NCBI GenBank assembly: GCA_018067325.1 | Contig: JAGPUU010000354.1 | Span: 1 to 6,743, forward strand | Source: Amphritea sp. | GTDB taxonomy: Bacteria; Pseudomonadota; Gammaproteobacteria; Pseudomonadales; Balneatricaceae | Direction of reading: 5' to 3' | DNA: 6,743 bases | Shown: in pieces, positions 1 to 6,576 of the stretch | Numbering within the stretch: position 1 is the stretch's first letter | Layout of the letters: each line of letters starts with the position of its first letter | Notes under the pieces: generated by a model | What the model was told of the DNA's origin: nothing | Seen by the model: only the letters and a program-made list of their open reading frames with translations | Database searches by the model: none | Made by a program: the position numbers and the translations under genes

Positions 1-3
1 TTC

Positions 4-39
4 AGTGCGACATTTTCTTGCCGGTAAGCGCATTTTTTT
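4..39 (+). terminator. Possible intrinsic terminator of a gene upstream of the window
   Basis: Bases 4-9 can pair with 29-34 (one G-T wobble), and an inner CTT (17-19) pairs with AAG (26-28) around a six-base loop. A run of seven T follows at 33-39. The 5' arm carries a seven-base bulge, so the stem is imperfect, and the first T residues are shared between stem and tail. The gene it would serve is not in the window, so this is only a suggestion. Confidence 0.3.
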
Positions 40-71
40 ATTGCAATGAGTTTCCTTATCGACTAGCTTTG

Positions 72-184
72 TTTCCTATTGGAAATATATTCCCTCGTTG
101 ATCAACTGTTTCTTCAAATACCCATTTAATGGAATTAGAAGGAACTGGTTTATCAGGGTGGATCATCTATCCACTGGAATTTCC
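72..184 (+). promoter_or_regulatory. Dyad-rich untranslated leader of the symporter gene
   Basis: No coding region is supported in 1-259. The stretch holds a series of short inverted repeats: TTTCC/GGAAA (72-85), GGAA/TTCC (81-93), the perfect palindrome GTTGATCAAC (97-106), CCATT-T-AATGG (122-132), a six-base-pair hairpin GTGGAT/ATCCAC with a five-base loop (158-174), and GGAATTTCC (176-184). They could be regulator operators or RNA hairpins in the mRNA leader. A TTTAAT at 125-130 resembles a sigma70 -10 box but has no good -35 at normal spacing. The conserved core of a glycine riboswitch is not present. Function is inferred only from position and symmetry. Confidence 0.3.
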
Positions 185-259
185 AAACTATAAGTCGATC
201 TCTCAACCCTATGAAGTGATCGGCAATAACAATAAAAAACCCTCTGGGAGTCTACGTTT

Positions 260-1648
260 ATGGAAGCGTTAACCACTATTATTGGCGAAATTAACGGCAT
301 TGTTTGGGGCCCGTTAATGCTCGTTCTCATCCTTGGTGTTGGTCTGTTCCTGATGTTAGGCCTGCGCCTAATGCCTCTCTTGAAGATAGGCACAGGTTTC
401 AAGCTTCTGTTTGAAGGTCGCAGCACTAAAGAAGGCGAAGAAAAAGAAGGTGAAATTTCACCCTTCAACGCTCTAATGACATCACTGTCTGCAACAATAG
501 GTACTGGTAACATCGCGGGTGTGGCTACGGCTGTATTCCTGGGTGGTCCTGGTGCTCTGTTCTGGATGTGGTGTACTGCACTGGTAGGTATGGCTACCAA
601 GTACTCTGAAGCCGTTCTGGCTGTGAAATACCGTGAAGTTGATGAAGAAGGCAACCATGTTGGTGGCCCGATGTACTACATCAAAAACGGTCTGGGCACT
701 AAATGGGCCTGGCTGGGTACGATGTTCGCTATCTTCGGTGCTGTAGCAGCATTCGGAATTGGTAACACAGTTCAGTCTAACTCCGTAGCTGACGTTGTAC
801 AGTCTACATTCGGTGTTGACGTTTGGATAACCGGCGTGGTCATGATGGTTTTGGTTGGTGCGGTTCTGATTGGTGGTATCAAGCGTATCGGTCACGTTGC
901 CGGCGCTCTGGTTCCGCTGATGGCTATCGCCTACCTGACTGCTGGTTTAGTTGTTCTGGCAATTAATGCTGACGCTATCCCTGCTGCCCTCGATCTGGTA
1001 TTCACCCACGCTTTCACAGGTACTGCTGCTGAAGGTGGTTTTGCTGGTGCCGCTGTATGGATGGCTATTCGCTTCGGTGTCGCACGTGGTGTTTTCTCTA
1101 ACGAAGCAGGTCTGGGTTCTGCGCCTATCGCTCACGCGGCAGCACAAACTAAAGATCCTGTCCGTCAGGGACTGGTAGCTATGCTGGGTACGTTCATCGA
1201 TACCCTGATCATCTGTTCTATCACTGGCCTGGTCATCATTACTTCTGGTGAATGGACCTCTGGTGTATCCGGTGCAGCGCTAACCTCTGCTGCATTTGCA
1301 AATGCCCTGCCGGGTCTGGGTAACTATGTAGTTACAATTTCTCTGGCAATCTTTGCCTTCACTACTATCATCGGCTGGTCTTTCTACGGTGAGCGTTGTA
1401 TTGAGTTCCTGTTCGGCGTTAAAGCTATCACCCCTTACCGCGTATTGTGGATCCTCGCTGTACCAGTAGGCGCAGGTGTAAGTCTCGACTTCATCTGGCT
1501 GTTGGCAGATACCCTGAACGCAATGATGGCTATTCCTAACCTGATTGCACTGGCTCTACTGAGCCCTGTGGTATTCAAACTAACCAAAGAGTTCTTTGCC
1601 CGTAACGGTGCCCCTGTTGATACAAAAGGCAACGCAGAGTCAAAGTAA
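260..1648 (+). CDS. Sodium:alanine/glycine symporter, AGCS family
   Basis: The 462-residue inner-membrane protein imports alanine or glycine together with sodium (or protons), as known for the AGCS family (TC 2.A.25). Many long hydrophobic segments span the chain. Family hallmarks are visible: TIGTGNIAGVAT at residues 79-90, GGPG soon after, GGPMYY at 135-140, and SNEAGLGSAPIAHA from residue 280. A short Glu/Lys-rich stretch (about 52-66) is probably a cytoplasmic loop. The length is normal for the family. The ATG at 260 is preceded by GGGAG at 246-250 with nine bases of spacing. Codons are strongly biased to GGT, GCT, GTT and CTG, which suggests high expression. It is followed by its own hairpin terminator and then gcvT, so glycine is an attractive substrate, but alanine cannot be excluded from sequence. 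The family call is secure; the substrate is inference. Confidence 0.95.
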   Translation: MEALTTIIGEINGIVWGPLMLVLILGVGLFLMLGLRLMPLLKIGTGFKLLFEGRSTKEGEEKEGEISPFNALMTSLSATIGTGNIAGVATAVFLGGPGALFWMWCTALVGMATKYSEAVLAVKYREVDEEGNHVGGPMYYIKNGLGTKWAWLGTMFAIFGAVAAFGIGNTVQSNSVADVVQSTFGVDVWITGVVMMVLVGAVLIGGIKRIGHVAGALVPLMAIAYLTAGLVVLAINADAIPAALDLVFTHAFTGTAAEGGFAGAAVWMAIRFGVARGVFSNEAGLGSAPIAHAAAQTKDPVRQGLVAMLGTFIDTLIICSITGLVIITSGEWTSGVSGAALTSAAFANALPGLGNYVVTISLAIFAFTTIIGWSFYGERCIEFLFGVKAITPYRVLWILAVPVGAGVSLDFIWLLADTLNAMMAIPNLIALALLSPVVFKLTKEFFARNGAPVDTKGNAESK

Positions 1649-1681
1649 CCTTTATCGGTTAATTCTGATTTAGCTTGAAAT

Positions 1682-1722
1682 AAAGGTATCCGGACGCTTT
1701 GTGGTTCTGTTCGGGTACCTTT
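1682..1722 (+). terminator. Hairpin terminator after the symporter gene
   Basis: An 11-base-pair stem forms between AAAGGTATCCG (1682-1692) and CGGGTACCTTT (1712-1722), with one T-G wobble and a 19-base loop. It lies 34 bases after the symporter stop. The sequence that follows is pyrimidine-rich (CCTATACTTCTATTTT) rather than a clean T run, so termination may be partial. The hairpin separates the symporter from gcvT. Confidence 0.6.
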
Positions 1723-1904
1723 CCTATACTTCTATTTTAATACCTATCTCAGTGATTGTTTGTCGAAAAGGTTGCTGCTGCATACAGAGCTTTTTCCACA
1801 ATCTATCGGGACTATTAGTTTTAAAAAAGGCCTGGTTTAACCGGCTATTTAGAACTGTCCCTCTAGCAACATATACAGCGGTGAATAATACCGCCAGAAA
1901 CGAT
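1723..1904 (+). other. Intergenic leader region of gcvT, no gene seen
   Basis: This stretch between the symporter terminator and gcvT should hold the gcvT promoter and leader. A weak sigma70-like pair is TTGTCG (1760-1765) and TACAGA (1783-1788) with 17 bases between, but the match is poor. A small hairpin could form around GGCCTGGTTTAACCGGC near 1829-1845. The conserved glycine riboswitch core sequences are not visible, and no start-codon ORF here has a credible ribosome site or recognisable product. Confidence 0.3.
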
Positions 1905-1908
1905 GGAG
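1905..1908 (+). promoter_or_regulatory. Ribosome binding site that sets the gcvT start
   Basis: GGAG sits six bases before the ATG at 1915. It overlaps the alternative in-frame ATG at 1903, which itself has no purine-rich site at normal spacing. This favours 1915 as the start, giving the N-terminus MSELNKTPLYDLH. Confidence 0.75.
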
Positions 1909-1914
1909 AAACCC

Positions 1915-3030
1915 ATGTCTGAACTGAACAAAACCCCCCTCTACGACCTGCACGTTGAACTTGGTGGCAAGATGGTGCCTTTTGCAGGCTTTGAAATGCC
2001 TGTTCAGTACCCTCTGGGCGTTAAAAAAGAGCACCTTCATACCCGTGATCATGCCGGTCTGTTTGATGTATCTCACATGGGCCAGGTGAAACTAACGGGT
2101 GCTAACGCTGCAGCAGAACTAGAAAAGCTGGTTCCAGTCGACATTATCGGGCTGCCAGCGGGCAAGCAACGTTATGCATTGTTCACTAACGAGAACGGCG
2201 GCATCATGGATGACCTGATGGTCACTAACTATGGTGACCATCTGTACGTTGTTGTAAACGCTGCCTGTAAAGAGCAGGACATCGCTCATATGCGTACCAA
2301 CCTGAGTGAAGGCGTTGAGCTTGAAGTGATGGATGACCGTGCACTGGTTGCCCTACAAGGCCCTGAAGCGGCCCTGGCACTATCCCGCATCTGCCCTGAA
2401 GTTAATGACCTGGTATTCATGGATTCCCGTCACATCAAAATCGACGGCGTTGAATGTTTTGTCAGCCGCTCGGGTTACACCGGCGAAGATGGCTACGAAA
2501 TTTCAATGCCTTCTGCTGAAACCGAGCGTCTATGCCGCTTGTTCATCGAGCAGCCTGAAATTGAATTTATTGGCCTTGGCGCGCGTGACTCACTGCGTCT
2601 GGAATCTGGCTTATGCCTCTACGGACATGATCTTGATCCGACCACTACCCCGATCGAAGGCAGCCTGATCTGGGCTATCAGCAAGAACCGTCGCGCCGAT
2701 GGCGAGCGTGCCGGTGGCTTCCCTGGTGCTGATAAAATCTTTGATCAGATCGCTAACAAGAACTATACCCGCAAGCGTGTCGGTCTGATCGCTCAAGGTA
2801 AAGCTCCCATTCGAGAAGGCGCTGAACTGGTCAATGCGGATGGCGTAAAAATCGGCGAAGTAACCAGCGGCAGCTTTGGCCCAACACTAGGCGTCCCAGT
2901 TGCGATGGGATATGTCGCAACTGAGTATGCTGTACTCGAAACCGAAGTATATGCTGTTGTTCGCGGTAAACAGATGCCGATGGTTGTATCCAAAGCACCG
3001 TTCATCGAGCAACGCTACTACCGGGGTTAA
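1915..3030 (+). CDS. gcvT: Aminomethyltransferase (glycine cleavage system T protein)
   Basis: This cytoplasmic enzyme takes the aminomethyl group from the lipoyl arm of GcvH, transfers the methylene to tetrahydrofolate and releases ammonia, giving 5,10-methylene-THF. The 371-residue chain matches the usual family length. Visible family segments in order are GLFDVSHMG (48-56), GGIMDDLMV (95-103, including the acidic pair D99-D100 at the expected catalytic aspartate position), LQGPEA, SRSGYTGEDGYEI (184-196), GLGARDSLRLESG (220-232), GHDL and TTPIEG. The C-terminal barrel has RVGLIAQGKAPIREGAEL and GEVTSGSFGPTLG. No frameshift or missing motif is seen. An in-frame ATG at 1903 would add four residues. 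It stands between the symporter and lipA, each separated by a hairpin; gcvH and gcvP are not in the window. The identification is firm. Confidence 0.97.
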   Translation: MSELNKTPLYDLHVELGGKMVPFAGFEMPVQYPLGVKKEHLHTRDHAGLFDVSHMGQVKLTGANAAAELEKLVPVDIIGLPAGKQRYALFTNENGGIMDDLMVTNYGDHLYVVVNAACKEQDIAHMRTNLSEGVELEVMDDRALVALQGPEAALALSRICPEVNDLVFMDSRHIKIDGVECFVSRSGYTGEDGYEISMPSAETERLCRLFIEQPEIEFIGLGARDSLRLESGLCLYGHDLDPTTTPIEGSLIWAISKNRRADGERAGGFPGADKIFDQIANKNYTRKRVGLIAQGKAPIREGAELVNADGVKIGEVTSGSFGPTLGVPVAMGYVATEYAVLETEVYAVVRGKQMPMVVSKAPFIEQRYYRG

Positions 3031-3049
3031 TTCCTTAGGGTTTAATACT

Positions 3050-3073
3050 CAGGATCTGGCTAGCCCGATCCTG
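3050..3073 (+). other. Hairpin between gcvT and its terminator
   Basis: CAGGATC (3050-3056) pairs perfectly with GATCCTG (3067-3073), enclosing GGCTAGCC, which is itself self-complementary. No T run follows, so it is not a terminator alone. It may protect the 3' end of the gcvT mRNA or bind a protein. The symmetry is seen directly; the role is unknown. Confidence 0.4.
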
Positions 3074-3089
3074 TATCCGTAGTGCTAAT

Positions 3090-3135
3090 GAGCCGGTTAA
3101 AGACTCTTCAGGAGATAACCGGCTCTTTCTTTTTT
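3090..3135 (+). terminator. Strong intrinsic terminator after gcvT
   Basis: GAGCCGGTTA (3090-3099) and TAACCGGCTC (3116-3125) form a perfect ten-base-pair GC-rich stem around a 16-base loop. TTTCTTTTTT follows at once (3126-3135). This is a textbook rho-independent terminator for gcvT. It ends only 31 bases before the lipA start, which leaves little room for a separate promoter downstream of it. Confidence 0.9.
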
Positions 3136-3153
3136 ACTGACTTACACTGATCT

Positions 3154-3158
3154 GGAGG
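3154..3158 (+). promoter_or_regulatory. Ribosome binding site that sets the lipA start
   Basis: GGAGG lies eight bases before the ATG at 3167. The upstream in-frame GTG at 3158 overlaps this site and so is an unlikely start. A second weaker site (AAAGGTG, 3194-3200) precedes an in-frame ATG at 3209, but that start would remove the conserved IPLK segment. Confidence 0.7.
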
Positions 3159-3166
3159 TGGCCCTG

Positions 3167-4129
3167 ATGGAGATGATTCCATTAAAAGAGCTGAAAGGTG
3201 AATCGAAAATGTCCCGTCTGCGGGAAAAACCGGACCCGTCCCGGGAACGATTACGCAAACCGGAATGGATCCGTATCGACCCACGCTCCAATGCCAACGT
3301 AAAAAAGGTCAAGAAACAGCTACGCGACCTGAAACTGCATACGGTATGTGAAGAAGCCTCTTGCCCTAACCTGGCTGAGTGCTTTAGCAACAAAACAGCC
3401 ACCCTGATGATCATGGGCGCAATCTGCACCCGTCGCTGCCCTTTCTGCGATGTTGCACACGGCCGCCCGATGACCCTTGATCCTGACGAACCGAAAAATG
3501 TGGCCCGCAATATCGCTCAGTTAGGTTTGCGTTATGTCGTCATTACTTCAGTCGATCGTGATGACCTTAAGGATGGCGGTGCAGCGCATTTTGCTGAGTG
3601 CGTTAAGGAAGCCAGGGAGCTGAATAAGGACCTAAAGATTGAGATTCTGGTACCAGACTTTCGTGGTCGCATGGATGTTGCATTAGAACAACTATCTGAG
3701 CAGCTACCGGATGTTCTGAACCACAATCTGGAAACAGTTCCTTCCCTGTATAGCAAGGTTCGCCCAGGGGCTGATTATCACTGGTCATTGAATCTCTTAT
3801 ACCGATTCAAGCAGTTGCACCCTCAGGTAGATACAAAGTCCGGCATTATGGTGGGACTAGGCGAGACGCTAGAAGAGGTTACCAAGGTAATGAAAGATCT
3901 GCGGGCCAATGACGTAGATATGATCACTATCGGACAGTACCTTCAGCCATCCAAACACCATCTGGCGGTGGAACGTTACGTCACGCCAGAAGAGTTTAAA
4001 GAGTACGAACAGATCGGCTACCAACTTGGTTTTAAAAATGTTGCTAGTGGCCCGATGGTTCGCTCTTCTTACCATGCTGACCTGCAAGCTAAAGGACTGG
4101 ATCAAGTTTCTGATGAAGCGCTTGCATAA
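3167..4129 (+). CDS. lipA: Lipoyl synthase (radical SAM)
   Basis: LipA inserts two sulfurs into octanoyl groups on carrier proteins (GcvH and the E2 subunits of 2-oxoacid dehydrogenases), making the lipoyl cofactor in the cytosol. The 320-residue length fits the family (321 in E. coli). The auxiliary 4Fe-4S cluster motif [12 protein letters not shown] gives cysteines 61, 66 and 72. The radical SAM motif CTRRCPFC gives cysteines 87, 91 and 94. The C-terminal RSSYHAD (from residue 299) holds the conserved serine ligand of the auxiliary cluster. Other family segments are [22 protein letters not shown] [18 protein letters not shown] and GQYLQPS. IPLK near the N-terminus matches the E. coli IPVK and supports this start. 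Normally paired with lipB, which is not seen here. Only 60 bases without a terminator separate it from thrB, so the two may be cotranscribed. Confidence 0.97.
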   Translation: MEMIPLKELKGESKMSRLREKPDPSRERLRKPEWIRIDPRSNANVKKVKKQLRDLKLHTVCEEASCPNLAECFSNKTATLMIMGAICTRRCPFCDVAHGRPMTLDPDEPKNVARNIAQLGLRYVVITSVDRDDLKDGGAAHFAECVKEARELNKDLKIEILVPDFRGRMDVALEQLSEQLPDVLNHNLETVPSLYSKVRPGADYHWSLNLLYRFKQLHPQVDTKSGIMVGLGETLEEVTKVMKDLRANDVDMITIGQYLQPSKHHLAVERYVTPEEFKEYEQIGYQLGFKNVASGPMVRSSYHADLQAKGLDQVSDEALA

Positions 4130-4189
4130 ACGATAACCACTGAGCAACAGGCGCGTCCATGACCGCCATCTGAAAATAGGAGCGGACCG

Positions 4190-5134
4190 ATGTCTGTTTA
4201 CACCCCGGTAACCAAAGCACAATTAGAAAAGTACCTACAGCACTACGCCGTAGGTGAGCTGATCGGTTTTCAAGGCATCGAAGCCGGGGTGGAAAACACT
4301 AACTATTTTGTTACGACTAGTGCGGGCGAATATGTTCTGACACTGGTTGAGTCCGTTGATATCAGCCAGCTACCTTTTATTCTTGATTACATAGAACAGC
4401 TGTCTCAACAGGGTGTTGCCTGCGCCAAACCGATACATATGGAAAATAACGATCTATACGGGCAACTTAACGATCGTCCCGCCGTGCTGATGTCACGTCT
4501 GGCAGGCAGCCCATTGAAGGCCCCTTCTGATCAACAGGCCAGTGTAATCGGACTAACACTGGCGCGGATGCACCAAATCTCAGAACAACTTAACAGTGAC
4601 AAATATGTACATATTCATCAGTGGTGTACTGAGCTTGGTGCTAAGTTAATGCCCCAGCTGTCTGAAAGCGAAAAGCAGACCCTGCAGCATAATCTATTGG
4701 ATGCCGGAAACATTCCCTGGGGAACCCTTCCAAGCGGGCCTGTTCACGCAGACTTGTTTCCAGACAACGCTCTGTTTGAAGGTGATCAACTCTGTGGTTT
4801 GATCGATTTCTACCACGCCTGTTCAGCGCCCTATCTTTATGATCTCTGTGTCACACTGAACGCCTGGTGCTACGATGAATCAGCCGCACAGTATGACTTC
4901 AATAAAGCACTGCTGATACTAGACAGTTATCAAAGCGTCCGTCCTTTGAATAGTGATGAGCAGAAAAGCTTCAGCACGATGCTACAGGTAGCCGCATTGC
5001 GCTTCTGGCTGTCACGATTGCGCGATACCCATTTCCCTAAAGCCGGACAGGTAGTCACCCGTAAAGATCCGAAAGGTAAACTACAGCTATTAGAACTACT
5101 GGGAGACAGCCAGCGACTACAACTAGCCAGCTGA
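4190..5134 (+). CDS. thrB: Homoserine kinase, aminoglycoside-phosphotransferase-fold type
   Basis: The 314-residue protein resembles the Pseudomonas-type homoserine kinase, which phosphorylates L-homoserine with ATP to O-phosphohomoserine, the step before threonine synthase. It has the APH/choline-kinase fold, not the GHMP fold of E. coli ThrB. The N-terminal MSVYTPVTKAQLEKYL and GIEAGVENTNYFV segments are typical, followed by EYVLTLVE in the nucleotide-binding lobe. The catalytic loop HADLFPDN spans residues 186-193 (D188, N193), and the metal-binding aspartate is in LIDFYHA (D206). The ATG has AGGAG at 4178-4182, seven bases upstream. It follows lipA closely and converges with the TraB-family gene 17 bases after its stop; no terminator is obvious between them. 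The fold is certain; homoserine as substrate is very likely from the close match to Pseudomonas ThrB, though other small-molecule kinases share the fold. Confidence 0.9.
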   Translation: MSVYTPVTKAQLEKYLQHYAVGELIGFQGIEAGVENTNYFVTTSAGEYVLTLVESVDISQLPFILDYIEQLSQQGVACAKPIHMENNDLYGQLNDRPAVLMSRLAGSPLKAPSDQQASVIGLTLARMHQISEQLNSDKYVHIHQWCTELGAKLMPQLSESEKQTLQHNLLDAGNIPWGTLPSGPVHADLFPDNALFEGDQLCGLIDFYHACSAPYLYDLCVTLNAWCYDESAAQYDFNKALLILDSYQSVRPLNSDEQKSFSTMLQVAALRFWLSRLRDTHFPKAGQVVTRKDPKGKLQLLELLGDSQRLQLAS

Positions 5135-5151
5135 CCGATCGCTTACGCTTA

Positions 5152-6030
5152 TCAATTCAGTAATTCAATCCGGTAGCCACGCTGTTTTAACTGTCGCAAC
5201 AGGCCATCCTCTCCAGCCAGGTGGCCACTGCCTACCAAGACAAACTCAACCGGGCGATCTTCTAACATTACCTCGATCTGAGGTAGCCAGGCTTGATTCC
5301 GGTCAGCCAACAGAATGTTGTATTGCTCAGGAAAATCACGGCGCATATCCGCCACCATCAGGCGATCCAGATCGACCAGACTGCCTCGACGCCAGGCACT
5401 AATCAGCTCATCAAGAAATCCCGCAGATTCCTCCAGCTCATCCAGCGACATCGCTATGAAACGTTCTTCATCACCCTCACCCATAGCCCCTAGAAAACTG
5501 ATCTGCTGATCGACCGTTTCCAGGCCAGCAACAGGTTTACCATCACGGACAGCCTGCGTATGGAAAAAGTCATCAATACCCTGAGCATCAACACCGATCT
5601 GTTTCAAATTCAGCATCGTCAGGGTAAGGATAACGCCCGATGGACGCAGGCCATTGAGTAGCTCTCCGGGCAGGCCATACTGTTGCCAGACTTTACCGAT
5701 ACGCTGATAAAGGGCCGGTGAAATCCGTTGCTGCAATCCACCTTTATCGGCATACCTTACGGCCCGCTGCATCCGTTGTTGCACATCGCTAGCTTGCAAC
5801 TGCGCCAGATCGGTTTCAAAGACTAATTTATCCGCCTCAGCGTAAGCACGTTCATACTGCAGTGGCAGTGGATAGTCACTCTTGCGTAACATATGAACGG
5901 TGCCGCCAAGATAAAGCGTTTTATCAGCCGAGCTGATCTTCCAGACACTACTGCCCGCGTTTGTTGTTGTGGTAATAAGCGCGAATATAAGCAGCGTTAC
6001 AAACCTGACAAAAACCTGTGAAAAAGCCAT
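5152..6030 (-). CDS. Exported TraB/GumN family protein
   Basis: This 292-residue protein belongs to the TraB/GumN (PF01963-type) group, related to the Tiki/TraB putative metalloproteases; the function of bacterial members is mostly unknown. A signal peptide is visible: a short N-region with R9, a hydrophobic core (about 11-19), and a likely cleavage after TNA at residue 25, with no lipobox cysteine, so the mature protein is probably periplasmic. Conserved family features are LGGTVH (41-46, H46), an acidic FETDL near 71-75, and the C-terminal GSGHLAGEDG (267-276, H270), which pair histidines with acidic residues as expected for a metal site. The start at 6030 has GGGAG (6040-6044) nine bases upstream and gives a compact signal peptide. 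An in-frame ATG at 6066 would add 12 residues and overlaps the stop of the upstream gene in TAATG. It is likely cotranscribed with that gene. Confidence 0.85.
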   Translation of the reverse strand: MAFSQVFVRFVTLLIFALITTTTNAGSSVWKISSADKTLYLGGTVHMLRKSDYPLPLQYERAYAEADKLVFETDLAQLQASDVQQRMQRAVRYADKGGLQQRISPALYQRIGKVWQQYGLPGELLNGLRPSGVILTLTMLNLKQIGVDAQGIDDFFHTQAVRDGKPVAGLETVDQQISFLGAMGEGDEERFIAMSLDELEESAGFLDELISAWRRGSLVDLDRLMVADMRRDFPEQYNILLADRNQAWLPQIEVMLEDRPVEFVLVGSGHLAGEDGLLRQLKQRGYRIELLN

Positions 6031-6039
6031 CACACCTAT

Positions 6040-6044
6040 CTCCC
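6040..6044 (-). promoter_or_regulatory. Ribosome binding site favouring the 6030 start of the TraB-family gene
   Basis: Reading the minus strand, GGGAG lies nine bases before the ATG at 6030. The competing ATG at 6066 has only a weak GGA close to it. Coupled re-initiation at the TAATG overlap could still allow the longer form. Confidence 0.55.
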
Positions 6045-6065
6045 TGTACTTAACAATCAAAGTCA

Positions 6066-6356
6066 TTATCCAGCGCTATACTCTCGTACTACTTCCACTA
6101 TCTGAACTTTATATGAAACGTACCACTGGGCACGACCTTTTCTTTGAGCGACCAGATGCTCTGCATTCTCTTTCCAAGCGCGGATCTGGTCTTGGCTATC
6201 CCAGTACGAGATCGCAATCTCACTGTTGCCCTCAGTGACGGCAGTAAACTCCCGGCAACCATATTCCTGCATCGCCAGGTCCCGCATTTTGGCTGCCATT
6301 ACACTGTACTCTTCATCCAGCTGTGCAATCTCTGCCCGAAAAATCACCGCAAACAT
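6066..6356 (-). CDS. Antibiotic-biosynthesis-monooxygenase-like small protein (ABM domain)
   Basis: The 96-residue protein looks like a single ABM-fold (dimeric ferredoxin-like) domain, similar in its second half to Bacillus YqjZ-type proteins. Visible features are IAISYW (47-52), a tryptophan at 61, AEH (65-67), a basic KG turn and QWYVSYKV (77-84), followed by a final beta-strand-like segment and REY near the end. Family members include cofactor-free monooxygenases and heme-degrading enzymes, but many have no known role, and I cannot assign a substrate. Three consecutive ATG codons start at 6362, 6359 and 6356; AAAGGAG (6363-6369) directly abuts the first, so the third, six bases away, is the best start. 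The stop overlaps a possible ATG of the TraB-family gene, suggesting an operon. No signal peptide or membrane segment is seen, so it is probably cytoplasmic. Confidence 0.82.
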   Translation of the reverse strand: MFAVIFRAEIAQLDEEYSVMAAKMRDLAMQEYGCREFTAVTEGNSEIAISYWDSQDQIRAWKENAEHLVAQRKGRAQWYVSYKVQIVEVVREYSAG

Positions 6357-6362
6357 CATCAT

Positions 6363-6369
6363 CTCCTTT
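6363..6369 (-). promoter_or_regulatory. Ribosome binding site that selects among three tandem ATG codons
   Basis: On the minus strand AAAGGAG ends immediately before the first of three in-frame ATG codons. Spacing is zero, three and six bases to the ATGs at 6362, 6359 and 6356, so the last is favoured for the monooxygenase-like gene. Confidence 0.65.
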
Positions 6370-6448
6370 CCTAATCATGCTCTTGTATATCATCTCTCAA
6401 CGAAGATTACCCCTGCCTTAACGTATAGCCAAGCAAGCACGGCTTTGT

Positions 6449-6502
6449 CGCTATCAATAGCGAATAAAATATTTTGAAGAAAGATAGCGTTAGATAATAA
6501 CG
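6449..6502. repeat. Pair of inverted repeats upstream of the monooxygenase-like gene
   Basis: CGCTATCAATAGCG (6449-6462) is an inverted repeat with six-base arms and a two-base centre. CGTTA (6488-6492) and TAACG (6498-6502) form a second one, five bases apart. The hexamer ATAGCG occurs in both areas (6457-6462 and 6484-6489), 27 bases apart. They lie in the 220-base gap between the LysR-like gene and the monooxygenase-like gene, where a minus-strand promoter is expected. They could be an operator. No T run follows either on the minus strand, so they do not look like a terminator. A TATACT (minus strand, near 6508-6513) is a possible -10 box, but its best -35 candidate is 19 bases away. Confidence 0.35.
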
Positions 6503-6576
6503 TCAGTATATTTTCAGAAACCTATTAATCCTCAACGAAAATATAAACCTTATTCGGATGTTGAATATTAAAGAGT

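Noticed and set aside
1..259. Glycine riboswitch upstream of the symporter
   Set aside because: The conserved core and the CTCTCAGG-type segment of the glycine aptamer are not present; the hairpins seen do not fit its architecture.
482..895. Long minus-strand open frame inside the symporter gene
   Set aside because: Its translation has low-complexity Thr/His/Asn-rich composition and no family resemblance; it is the shadow of the well-supported plus-strand symporter.
1649..1914. Glycine riboswitch or small ORF (GTG at 1701) upstream of gcvT
   Set aside because: No aptamer core is visible. The ORF begins inside the terminator loop, lacks a ribosome site and overlaps the gcvT start in another frame.
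3142..3510. Minus-strand open frame overlapping the lipA start
   Set aside because: It lies antisense to conserved lipoyl synthase cysteine motifs and has no recognisable domain.
5135..5151. Bidirectional terminator between the convergent thrB and TraB-family genes
   Set aside because: The 17-base gap holds only a short CGATCG palindrome and no stable stem with a T run on either strand.
6144..6477. Plus-strand open frames across the monooxygenase-like gene
   Set aside because: They are antisense to a frame with clear family similarity and a strong ribosome site, and their translations resemble nothing.
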